Origin: Verrucomicrobiota bacterium
GTDB lineage: Bacteria; Verrucomicrobiota; Verrucomicrobiia; Opitutales; Opitutaceae
Assembly (NCBI GenBank): GCA_023443455.1
Contig: JAEZUE010000031.1
Coordinates: 1 to 54,576, forward strand
Reading direction: 5' to 3'
DNA length: 54,576 bases
Shown: in pieces, positions 17,554 to 25,133 of the stretch
Layout of the letters: each line of letters opens with the position of its first letter
How positions within the stretch are numbered: the stretch's first letter is position 1
The notes under the pieces: generated by a model
What the model was told of the DNA's origin: nothing
Databases searched by the model: none
Seen by the model: the letters and a program-made list of their open reading frames with translations, nothing else
Position numbers and translations under genes: made by a program

Positions 17554-18660
17554 ATGCTGCGTTTCGGTCCGCTTGAGCTCCGCTCCAATCTCTTCCTCTC
17601 GCCATTGGCCGGGTATACCAACCTGCCGTTTCGGTTGACGCTGCGCGAACTTGGTGGGCTCGACCTGTGCACCACCGATCTGGTCAACGCCCGCTCGCTG
17701 CTTGAGCGGCGGCCCCGCGCCTTTGAGATGATCCGCACCTGTGCGGAGGATTCGCCGCTGGCCGTGCAGATCTTTGGTTCGGTGCCGGAGGAGATGCGCG
17801 ACGCCGCGGTCCTGCTCGAGTCGCTCGGCATCGCCTCGGTCGACATCAACATGGGCTGCCCGGTGAAGAAGGTCTGCAAGGTCGGCGGCGGCTCCGCGAT
17901 GATGACCGAGACCGAGAAGACCGTCGCGCTCGTGCGTGGCATCGTCGACGCCGTGAAGATCCCCGTGACGGCGAAGATGCGCCTCGGCTGGGACGACGAC
18001 AACATCACCGCGCCCGACCTCGCCCGGGCGTTGGAGGGTGCGGGCGTGGCGGCGGTGTTCGTGCATGGCCGCACGCGCCAGCAGGGCTTCGGTGGGCGCG
18101 TGAATCTCGCCGGTATCCGATCCGTGGTGCAGGCGGTGAAGTCGATCCCGGTCATCGGCAACGGCGATGTGACCACGCCCGAGGCGGCGAAGACGATGCT
18201 CGACGAGACCGGTTGCGCCGGCGTGAGCGTGGGCCGCGGAGCGTTCTACAATCCGTGGATTTTCGTGCAGACCCGCCGCCATCTCGACGCGGGCGAGGTT
18301 CCTGTCGAGCCGCCGCTGGAGGAGAAGCTGCGCGTGCTCCGCATCCATTATGCCCGGTATGTGGAGACGATGGGCGAGGAGAAGGGCTCGGTGCAGTTCC
18401 GCCGTGTGGCCTCGTGGTATGCGCGGCGTTTCGGCCCGGCGCGCGAGTTCAAACGCCGCGTCGCCTCGATCCGCACCACCGCCGACTTCGAGGAGGCGAT
18501 CGCGGCCTTTGTCGAGTGGCGGAAACAGTTCCTCGACGAACACGGCGAGCTGCGCGCGAAGTTCCGCCCGCCGCCGATGGTCGCCTCCTTCCTCCAGCCC
18601 GAGGGCGAGGACGGCCCGGAGTCGATTCCGGTGCCCAAGGGCCCGGTGGATCGCTGGTAG
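17554..18660 (+). CDS. dusB: tRNA-dihydrouridine synthase, DusB-like
   Basis: This 368-residue FMN enzyme reduces uridine in the tRNA D-loop using NADPH. It has the family motifs LSPLAGYTNLPFR (FMN site), DINMGCPVKKVCKVGGGSAMM with the catalytic Cys, VFVHGRTRQQGF, VIGNGDVTTPE and VSVGRGAFYNPWIF. A C-terminal helical domain follows. The length is slightly longer than the usual 320-350 because of an acidic, Pro-rich tail. I start at the ATG at 17554 (MLRFGPLEL); the earlier Met at 17494 lies in repeat-derived sequence. DusB is the most likely subgroup, but DusA/C-type specificity is not excluded. Confidence 0.9.
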   Translation: MLRFGPLELRSNLFLSPLAGYTNLPFRLTLRELGGLDLCTTDLVNARSLLERRPRAFEMIRTCAEDSPLAVQIFGSVPEEMRDAAVLLESLGIASVDINMGCPVKKVCKVGGGSAMMTETEKTVALVRGIVDAVKIPVTAKMRLGWDDDNITAPDLARALEGAGVAAVFVHGRTRQQGFGGRVNLAGIRSVVQAVKSIPVIGNGDVTTPEAAKTMLDETGCAGVSVGRGAFYNPWIFVQTRRHLDAGEVPVEPPLEEKLRVLRIHYARYVETMGEEKGSVQFRRVASWYARRFGPAREFKRRVASIRTTADFEEAIAAFVEWRKQFLDEHGELRAKFRPPPMVASFLQPEGEDGPESIPVPKGPVDRW

Positions 18661-18673
18661 CCACCGCCTTCTC

Positions 18674-18775
18674 GTAGCGAAGGCCGCCAACGCCTTCGGC
18701 CCTCCGTCGTAGCGGAAGCCGCCGAGGCTTTCGACTCCGGGGCTTCGACATCGAAACGCTGACGCGTTCCGCTAC
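18674..18775. repeat. Three GTAG-hairpin elements between convergent genes
   Basis: The element at 18674 has GTAG then CGAAGGC-CGCCAAC-GCCTTCG. The one at 18709 has GTAG then CGGAAGCC-GCCGA-GGCTTTCG. The one at 18752-18775 is on the minus strand and reads GTAG then CGGAACGC-GTCA-GCGTTTCG. Stems differ but stay paired, and the loops are alike. The convergent position between dus and the ebo cluster would suit transcript ends. Confidence 0.75.
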
Positions 18776-18802
18776 GAATGGCGGCAAAGCCGTTCCGCCC
18801 GC

Positions 18803-20170
18803 TCACCGCAGGCAGACCTTCAGCAGCTCCTCGTGCACCTCGGTCGCGGCGAGCGACGTGTCCACTCCCTCGATGCCGAGCAGCACTGGCCAGTCGTCCG
18901 GATCGCGGGGGCGCGCGCCGTGCGAGCCTTTCACCAACGACGGATCGAGCGGGATCACGTCCATCAGCATGCGGAAGCCGAGCTTCTTCTGCAGCAGCTT
19001 GGTGGCGACGCGCAGCTTCGGGAAGCTGATCTCGGGATCGACGAAGAGCTCGGCCGGGTCGTAGCCGTACTTGCGGTGGATATCGACGCAGCGCGCGAAG
19101 TCCGGCGCCTTCGCGTCGTCTTCCCAATAGTAGTAGCTGAACCACGCGTCCTCCTCGGCGAACGCCACCAGCTCGCCGCTGCGCGCATGGTCGAGCCCGA
19201 GTTCCCGCTGTGCGGTGCGTCCTAAAACATCGGCGACGCCGGGCTTTTTCGCGAGCGCCGCTTTCACCGCGGGCACGAGCGTCGGATCGCGCACGTAGAT
19301 GTGGGCCACTTGGTGATCGGTGATGGCGAACGCCTCGCTGGCGCCGCAGTCGAGCAGCTCGCGGCCGAGCTCGTCCTTCACTGCGATCCAGCCGTGCTCG
19401 CGTAGCACGCGGTTGAGGGCGACGGCGCGGCGCACGGGCACGATGCCGTATTCGGAGAGCACGACCGGGCGCACGCCGCGCTCGGTGTAAAAGTCGAGCA
19501 GCTCGCCGACGATGCTGTCGATCGCGCGGCAGTCCGCGGCGCAGCGCGGGTCGTCGGGGCCGAGCCGCTGGAGGTTGTAGTCGAGATGCGGCAGGTAGGC
19601 CAACGACAGGTCCGGTTGGTGATGCTCCTCGATCCAGCGCGCGGAATCGGCGATCCACCGCGACGACGGCAGTCCGGCGGTCGGGCCCCAGAACGAGGGA
19701 AACGGAAAATCGCCGAGCTCGCGCTTGAGCGTCGGCCGCAGGTCGGCCGGGTGCGTGTGGATGTCGAAGACCTTGCGCCCGTCGGCCGGATACAGAGGGC
19801 GCGGCGTCACCGACCAGTCGGCGCTGGAGTACATGTTGTACCACCAGAAGAGCTTCGCGCAGGTGAAGCCGGGGCGCGCCTCGCGGCATTTCTCCCAGAG
19901 CTTCGGGCCCTGCACGAGTTGGTTCGACTGCTTCCAAAAAAAATGCTCGGCGAGGTCGCGGTCGTACCAGCCGTTGGCCACACAGCCGTGCTGCGCCGGT
20001 GGCAGGCCGGTGAGGTAGGTGCTCTGCGCGGTGCAGGTGACGGCCGGTCGCGCGGGCCGGATGCTGCGCATGCCGCTGCGTTTCGCGAACTCCGTCAGCC
20101 GCGGCATGTCCGGACCGAGCAGGCGCGGCGTCAGGCCGACAACATCGAGGATGACGGTGCGCTCAGCCAT
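18803..20170 (-). CDS. eboF: EboF-like alkaline-phosphatase-superfamily phosphodiesterase
   Basis: This 455-residue protein of the nucleotide pyrophosphatase/phosphodiesterase family is the last gene of the ebo-type cluster. The N-terminal VILDVVGLTPRLLG provides the first metal Asp. RPAVTCTAQSTYLTGLPPAQHG carries the Thr nucleophile region. HLDYNLQRLGP and SEYGIVPV supply further metal-ligand positions. No signal peptide is visible, so it is probably cytoplasmic. The start ATG at 20170 overlaps the eboD end by 8 bp, suggesting coupling. In ebo clusters the protein is thought to act on the transported metabolite; the reaction is not established. Confidence 0.85.
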   Translation of the reverse strand: MAERTVILDVVGLTPRLLGPDMPRLTEFAKRSGMRSIRPARPAVTCTAQSTYLTGLPPAQHGCVANGWYDRDLAEHFFWKQSNQLVQGPKLWEKCREARPGFTCAKLFWWYNMYSSADWSVTPRPLYPADGRKVFDIHTHPADLRPTLKRELGDFPFPSFWGPTAGLPSSRWIADSARWIEEHHQPDLSLAYLPHLDYNLQRLGPDDPRCAADCRAIDSIVGELLDFYTERGVRPVVLSEYGIVPVRRAVALNRVLREHGWIAVKDELGRELLDCGASEAFAITDHQVAHIYVRDPTLVPAVKAALAKKPGVADVLGRTAQRELGLDHARSGELVAFAEEDAWFSYYYWEDDAKAPDFARCVDIHRKYGYDPAELFVDPEISFPKLRVATKLLQKKLGFRMLMDVIPLDPSLVKGSHGARPRDPDDWPVLLGIEGVDTSLAATEVHEELLKVCLR

Positions 20171-21335
20171 GGCGGTCGCGGAGTTCGCCGATCGATGCCT
20201 CGATGAGGTCGAGGTCGAGCGCGTGCAGGTCCAGGCGCACACCGGGGGCGCGGATCATCGGGATGCTCAGGCGTCCGCCGAGGTGCTCGCGGAACTCCTC
20301 CAGCCCGTCGAGCACAGCGCGGCGGCCGTCGGCTCGGCGCTGCTCAAGTGCGGGGTCGAACAGCGCGAAGCCGAACGTCTCCAGCAATCCGATCGCGCGC
20401 TCGGCCGTGACGGCGTCGAGCAGGCCGGTGCGGCGTGCGTAAACGAGGTCGAGGGCGAGGCCGATGGCGACGGCATCGCCGTGGCCGAGGTTGAAGCCGG
20501 AGAGCTGTTCGAGCTTGTGCGCCGACCAATGGCCGAAATCGAGCGGACGCGCCGAGCCGCGCTCGAACGGGTCGCCGTTGTCGATAATGTGCTGGAAATG
20601 CAGATGCGCACTGGTGGCGATGGCGTTTTCGTACGCGGCGGTGTCGCCGGCGGCGATGGCCGCGGCATCGGTGGCGAGCTTCTCGAAGAATGCCGCGTCG
20701 CGGATCAACGCGACCTTCAGCGCCTCGGCGAGGCCGGCGCGGCGCTCGCGCGGCGGCAGCGTGCGCAGAAACTCGAGATCGTTGATCACGGCGTGCGGCG
20801 TGCCGAAGGCGCCGAGCCAGTTCTTCTTGCCGAAGAAGTTTACGCCGCACTTTACGCCCACGCCGCTGTCGCCCTGGCTCATGCTGGTCGTCGGCAGGCG
20901 CACGAGCGGGATGCCGCGGTGCGCGGTCGCGGCGGCGAAACCTACGAGGTCGAGCAGTGCGCCCCCGCCGATCGCGACGATGTACGAGTGCCGGCAGAGA
21001 TGGGCGTCGGCGATCGCGGTCCAGAGGCGTTCGAGTGCGCCGAAATCGTTCTTCGCGTTCTCGCCCCCGGCGACCACCAGTAGCGGCGCGGCGAGGTCGA
21101 GCGTGTCGGCGTGCGCGGCAAACCAGGCGGCGATGCGTTCGGCCAGATCGGGGCGAGCGGAGAGCAATCCCTTGTCCGCGACGACCAGCACGCGCACGCG
21201 TTCGCCGCCCTCGCGTGGAGTGAGCACTTCGGCGAGCGCCGGGTTGTCCGGCGCGAAGACATCGCGCGTGAACCGCAACGAGTGCGGGAAGGGCACGTTC
21301 AGCGTCTGCGCGCGGTTGACGGGAAGAGAGTTCAT
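20163..21335 (-). CDS. eboD: EboD-like 3-dehydroquinate-synthase-superfamily cyclase
   Basis: This 390-residue sugar-phosphate cyclase relative has the NAD-binding motif VAIGGGALLDLVGFAAATAH and the substrate/metal region RLPTTSMSQGDSGVGVKCGV followed by NFFGKKNWLGAF. It also has EALKVALIRD and the metal His residues in DFGHWSAHKLE and NLGHGDAVAIG. The GKKNWLGAF variant and the operon context separate it from housekeeping AroB. The family uses sedoheptulose- or DAHP-like phosphates to form cyclitols; the true substrate in ebo clusters is unknown. It lies 8 bp after eboC and overlaps eboF by 8 bp. Confidence 0.88.
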   Translation of the reverse strand: MNSLPVNRAQTLNVPFPHSLRFTRDVFAPDNPALAEVLTPREGGERVRVLVVADKGLLSARPDLAERIAAWFAAHADTLDLAAPLLVVAGGENAKNDFGALERLWTAIADAHLCRHSYIVAIGGGALLDLVGFAAATAHRGIPLVRLPTTSMSQGDSGVGVKCGVNFFGKKNWLGAFGTPHAVINDLEFLRTLPPRERRAGLAEALKVALIRDAAFFEKLATDAAAIAAGDTAAYENAIATSAHLHFQHIIDNGDPFERGSARPLDFGHWSAHKLEQLSGFNLGHGDAVAIGLALDLVYARRTGLLDAVTAERAIGLLETFGFALFDPALEQRRADGRRAVLDGLEEFREHLGGRLSIPMIRAPGVRLDLHALDLDLIEASIGELRDRHG

Positions 21336-21343
21336 CGGGGCCT

Positions 21344-22072
21344 TTAGTCCGCGGCGAGCAGGTGTTGGGCGCCGCGGCCGAACGGGATCATCGCGGCACA
21401 GGCCAGCGCCCACGGCCATGCGCCAACGACGAGCAGCGCGACGGCATCGACGAGCGGGATGCAGGCGAGCAGCCAGCGTACGGCTCCGGCGAGTTTGGCC
21501 GCGGGGGCGCCGGGCCTGTATTCGCGACGTGCCAACACGCTGAGCACGACGATGTACGACCAGAGCGCGGCGATCCAGACCAGCACCGCGGTGTTCGGAG
21601 AGTGACCGGGCAGCGTGGCCACGGTGAGCGCGAGCGCGGCGCGGCAACCGGCGATGAGGCCGACACTGCCGGCCCAGCGCTTGTGCAGCCAGTCGTAGAG
21701 CGCGACGAGCACGACCAGGGTGGCTGCTCCGGCCCAGTGTGCGCCGAGTGCGGCGAGGATGGCGGCGCCGGCGAGCAGTTGCGCGGTGCCGACCCAGCCG
21801 GCCGTGGCGCGGGCAACCGTGCCGCTCGGGATGGCTCGCTCGGGACGCTTCACGGCGTCGAAGCCGGCGTCGGCGAAATCGTTGAGCGTCGCCCCTCCGG
21901 CATAGGCGAGGGCACCGGCCGCGAGCGCGGCGGCGAGTTGGCCGCCTTGCAGCGGTACTCCGGCCGACAGCACGTAGGCGGCCATGACATTGCTCGCCAC
22001 CGAGGGGAAGTTGCCCGCGCGCGCCAAGTCGAGCCAGGCGAGGGCAAGCGGTCGGTGGGTGGTGGTGGTCAT
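21344..22072 (-). CDS. eboC: EboC-like UbiA-superfamily prenyltransferase
   Basis: This 242-residue membrane protein has about eight hydrophobic helices. The first Asp-rich motif is NDFADAGFDAVKRPERAIPSG (here NDxxDxxxD followed by the KRPxRxIPSG stretch). The second region is VALYDWLHKRW, where YD and K match the UbiA second site. Such enzymes attach a prenyl chain to an acceptor at the inner membrane. The start is the ATG at 22072; the long reading upstream through 23269 is in the wrong frame for eboE and is rejected. A 329-bp repeat-bearing gap separates it from eboE, so it may have its own promoter. Confidence 0.88.
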   Translation of the reverse strand: MTTTTHRPLALAWLDLARAGNFPSVASNVMAAYVLSAGVPLQGGQLAAALAAGALAYAGGATLNDFADAGFDAVKRPERAIPSGTVARATAGWVGTAQLLAGAAILAALGAHWAGAATLVVLVALYDWLHKRWAGSVGLIAGCRAALALTVATLPGHSPNTAVLVWIAALWSYIVVLSVLARREYRPGAPAAKLAGAVRWLLACIPLVDAVALLVVGAWPWALACAAMIPFGRGAQHLLAAD

Positions 22073-22401
22073 CCTAGGCGGAGAAGTTGGACACAGAGGA
22101 CAGGAGAACACAGAGACGCTGAAGAGAATACAGAAAGCACCAACTAGGCTGAAGAATTCACGCTTCGAGCGAACGAGGCAGCAATGCGATGTAGCGGAAC
22201 TGAGTTCACTCTGCCGAACGGCAGAGCCAGAGCTTCGATCTTCAACGCCCGGTCGACGGCCTCGGCGGCCTCCGCTACGGTGTAAAAACGTCGGGCCAGG
22301 GGCGTGGGCCAGAGCGGACCAACACGCCGACAGGTTTTCCTCTGTGATCTCCTCCGGCTCTCCTCGGCCTCTGTGACCTGTCCGAACTGCCATCGCCTGG
22401 T
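22073..22401. repeat. Repeat-filled gap inside the ebo cluster
   Basis: It contains a GTAG hairpin (22191-22207, stem GGAACT-G-AGTTC) and a CTCTGCCG-AA-CGGCAGAG hairpin (22210-22227). There is a minus-strand GTAG hairpin with a GCCGA loop (22251-22278). Another stretch is an inverted copy of the composite element at 2199-2250 (GGCAGTTCGGACAGGTCACA on the minus strand, 22336-22393). CACAGAGG-type sequence also occurs near 22095. No gene is supported. Confidence 0.75.
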
Positions 22402-23607
22402 TCATTGAAACTGCCGTGGTTGGTTTGGGCGATGTGGCGACGCGAGACCGCGTTGCGCGCAGGCGGCAAGCGTCCACTCGTACTCGCGCACGATCTGTTC
22501 CTCGACGGGTTGTTGCAGCTCGGGCGGCAGCACCGCCCAGGTGTAGGTCTCCATCTCGAGGTGACGGCAGGCCGCCGGATGCGCGGCGAGCCAGTCGAGC
22601 GCGCCGCGCAGGTGGTCGCGGGTGTCGCCGAGCGGCGCGGCGGGCGCGGCATGCAGCGGCACATGGAAATGGATGCGCCACTCGTCGCCGGCGTGCGGCG
22701 GATTCGCGTCCGCGTCGGCGAGGGCGTCGGGCAGGTCGGCGAAACGGCGGCGGACTCTTCCGGCGTTGGCGACGACGACCTGATGCAGGTACGTCGGCTC
22801 GACGAAGGCGGCGAGCGCGGCGCGGCCGGCGGCGTCGGGGGTGGCGCGCAGCGCGGAGCTGAGGTGGAGCTTGCTCAGGCGGATGTCGGCGGCGGCGAGG
22901 CGGTCGAGCGCGGCGGAGGGTTCCTCGAACTCGACGGCGAGGTGGCAGCAGTCGTAGTTCACGCCGAGGTGGCGCGAGAGCGCAGCGGCATCGGGCGTGC
23001 GGTCGCGCCAATCGGCGAAGAACGCGATCGTCTCCTCGGTGGTCTCGAGCTGGCAGAGCGGCTCGGGTTCGAGGCCGAGGTGGAGGTCGAGCCCGGTGTG
23101 TGCCGAGAGTTCGGCGACATGTCGGGCGCAACGCGTGAGGTGGGCGAAGATCGCGTCGCTGCGCTCCGGCTCGGCGGCGAGGAAATCTTTGAAGGACCCC
23201 GGCACGGTGCTGACGCTGCCGCCCGTCTCGGGTCGGGCGAGCACGGCGAGCAGGTCGAAGAGCAGGCACGTGTAGTCGAGGCGCTCGGCGGTGGACCAGT
23301 CGGGCGCGTACACCTGCTCCTTCACGCGCGTGCCGTGGAAGTCGCCGAAGGGAAAGCCGTTGATCGTGAAGACATGGCAGTCGTGCCGGTCGAGCCAGCG
23401 GCGGAACTCCGTGAGCGTGGCCGGCGCGGCGAGCTCGGCGGCGGCGCGGGCCCCGAGGCGCAGGCCGATCGCGTAGGGACGGCCCGGAGCTACGCGCTCG
23501 CGGATGGGCAACGTGTGGTGCTCGAGCGCGGCCAGCGTCTCGGGCCAGGTCTCGCCGCGGTGGACGTTGGTGCAGTAGGCGAGGTGGTGGTCGCCGCGCA
23601 GCTTCAT
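22402..23607 (-). CDS. eboE: EboE-like TIM-barrel (xylose-isomerase-like) protein
   Basis: This 401-residue protein has a TIM-barrel pattern. The motifs HHLAYCTNVHRGETWPET (N-terminus), FTINGFPFGDFHG, GLEPEPLCQLETTEETI, GVNYDCCHLAVEFE and ETYTWAVLP are those of the metabolite-traffic protein EboE. The Glu/Asp/His residues in LEPEP, NYDCCH and HFHVPL are likely metal ligands. The start ATG at 23607 overlaps the eboB stop (ATGA), so the two are translationally coupled. The reaction is unknown; related barrels isomerise or epimerise sugars. Confidence 0.88.
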   Translation of the reverse strand: MKLRGDHHLAYCTNVHRGETWPETLAALEHHTLPIRERVAPGRPYAIGLRLGARAAAELAAPATLTEFRRWLDRHDCHVFTINGFPFGDFHGTRVKEQVYAPDWSTAERLDYTCLLFDLLAVLARPETGGSVSTVPGSFKDFLAAEPERSDAIFAHLTRCARHVAELSAHTGLDLHLGLEPEPLCQLETTEETIAFFADWRDRTPDAAALSRHLGVNYDCCHLAVEFEEPSAALDRLAAADIRLSKLHLSSALRATPDAAGRAALAAFVEPTYLHQVVVANAGRVRRRFADLPDALADADANPPHAGDEWRIHFHVPLHAAPAAPLGDTRDHLRGALDWLAAHPAACRHLEMETYTWAVLPPELQQPVEEQIVREYEWTLAACAQRGLASPHRPNQPRQFQ

Positions 23608-24434
23608 GTCTCCGGGCCGCCCGGAAGACGGAACTTCGGGCACTGCGAGAGGAAGCGGTACGGGTTGCGGAAGAAGACGCGGTCGACCTCGTCGACGCTG
23701 TGGCCGCGCCGGCGCATCTCGAGCGCGGCCTTCGGCACGGCGAGCGGGTCGCTCACGCCCCAGTCGCAGGCGCTGTTGACCCAGATGCGGTCGGCGTCGC
23801 CGCACTCGACCATGTCGATGGCGCGCGGCGCGGAGGCCTTGGAGTGCGGATACAACGTGATGCCGGCCCAGAAACCGCGGTCGAGCACGAGCTGCACCGT
23901 GTGCTCCTCGACGTGGTCGATGATCACGCGCTCGGGTTTCACGCCGGGATTGGCGCGGAGGGCGTCGAGCGTGAGGCGCGTGCCCTTGAGCTTGTCCTCG
24001 AGGTGCGGGGTGTGGACGAGGATCAACTGGTCATGGCGCACTGCGAGGTCGATGTGCTGCTCGAGGATCGCGAGCTCGTTGCGGGTGTTACGGTTCAGCC
24101 CGATCTCGCCGATGCCGAGCACGTTGGGCCGGTCGAGAAATTCGGGGATGAGCGCGAGCACATCGCGCGCGAGGGCGAGGTTCTCGGCCTCCTTCGGGTT
24201 GAGGCAGAGCCAGGAGAAATGGGGCAACAGGTACTGGGCGGCGCGGGCCGGTTCGTACTTGGTGAGCTGGAGGAAGTAGTCGCGGAAACCCGCCGCGGAG
24301 CCGCGGTCGAAACCCGCCCAGAACGCCGGCTCGCACACCGCGAGACAGCCGGCGGTGACCATCGCCTGGTAGTCGTCGGTGGTGCGGCTCACCATGTGGC
24401 CGTGCGGCTCGATGTAGCGGAACGCGCGGCTCAT
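23604..24434 (-). CDS. eboB: EboB-like TatD-family metal-dependent hydrolase
   Basis: This 276-residue amidohydrolase-superfamily protein starts MSRAFRYIEPHGHMVSRTTDDY, where HGHM replaces the canonical TatD HxH metal site. GIGEIGLNRNT carries the conserved Glu, VHTPHLEDKL and IIDHVEEHT supply His ligands, and NSACDWGVSDPLAVPK carries the Asp. Its length is near TatD's 260. It overlaps both neighbours by ATGA junctions (24431-24434 and 23604-23607). TatD itself is a nuclease, but the ebo version is grouped with metabolite export in cyanobacteria (established for the cluster, not for this protein's chemistry). Confidence 0.87.
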   Translation of the reverse strand: MSRAFRYIEPHGHMVSRTTDDYQAMVTAGCLAVCEPAFWAGFDRGSAAGFRDYFLQLTKYEPARAAQYLLPHFSWLCLNPKEAENLALARDVLALIPEFLDRPNVLGIGEIGLNRNTRNELAILEQHIDLAVRHDQLILVHTPHLEDKLKGTRLTLDALRANPGVKPERVIIDHVEEHTVQLVLDRGFWAGITLYPHSKASAPRAIDMVECGDADRIWVNSACDWGVSDPLAVPKAALEMRRRGHSVDEVDRVFFRNPYRFLSQCPKFRLPGGPET

Positions 24435-24727
24435 TTCGCGCCCCCTTTCCACGCGCCGTGGGCCGCCTTGCCGTCGCTCATGGCGATCGGCTCGGCCGTG
24501 GGATCGCTGAGGTATTCGAGAATGCGGCGGGCGCGCTCGGGCTGTCCGTCGGCAAGACACCCGGTAGCCTCGCGCAGGGCGGCGCAGCGGTAGTCGTCGG
24601 CCGCGCCGTGACGCTCGGCGCGGTCGAGAAACGCAGCGACCTCGAGCAGTTGCGCGCGCACGGCGATGAAGCCGAGATCGACCACCGAGGGCGTGGTCGC
24701 TGCAGGGGATTGGGGCGGCACGGACAT
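24431..24727 (-). CDS. Small protein at the EboA position of the ebo-type cluster
   Basis: This 98-residue, probably helical protein contains VDLGFIAVRAQLLEVAAFLDRAERHGAADDYRCAALRE (first 20 residues of that stretch are hydrophobic-heptad-like) and QPERARRILEYLSDPTAEP. It lacks a signal peptide and membrane segment. It overlaps eboB by the ATGA junction, so it is clearly part of the operon and leads it. Cyanobacterial EboA is considerably longer, so this may be a shortened EboA, an unrelated adaptor, or a lineage-specific subunit. I cannot assign a reaction. Confidence 0.65.
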   Translation of the reverse strand: MSVPPQSPAATTPSVVDLGFIAVRAQLLEVAAFLDRAERHGAADDYRCAALREATGCLADGQPERARRILEYLSDPTAEPIAMSDGKAAHGAWKGGAK

Positions 24728-25133
24728 GGCGCCATTCGCGGACAAAATCCCCGGAAGAGCCAACGGAAAATTATGGGCATGTGCCAAAAATACCGCCTCG
24801 CGGCGCGCTGTTTTCTGTGGCGCTGCGCGGTGATCGGTGGGCTTGTAACAGGACACCGGTAACCGGGAACCGGCTTTCGGCGGTCCGGGTTGGTGCCCGT
24901 CAGTGTGCGTTCGTGGTTTCAATATTCCGAAGGCCGAGGGCTCGCTGTTCTCACGAGCAGCGCCACGATTCGGATCAGTGGCCATCAGTGTGCATCAGTG
25001 GTTCCACTCCTCCGAAGGTCGAAACTCTGACGAGTTCCGCTGCGGGAAACGAAACGCTCACGCGTTCCGCCACGGCACGATGGTCTCACGACCATCGCCA
25101 CGGGATTGGTCGGCGTTCATTGGCGCTGCGTCC
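24728..25133. repeat. Repeat-rich gap upstream of the ebo cluster
   Basis: This divergent gap should hold the ebo promoter (near 24730-24790) but I see no clear consensus. It contains a 10-bp tandem ATCAGTG repeat (24973-25000). Four minus-strand hairpin elements of tetranucleotide-plus-stem form lie at 24943-24966, 25021-25043 (with GCAG instead of GTAG), 25051-25073 and 25079-25101. All have a TCAC or TGAC loop and four different stems. Confidence 0.7.
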
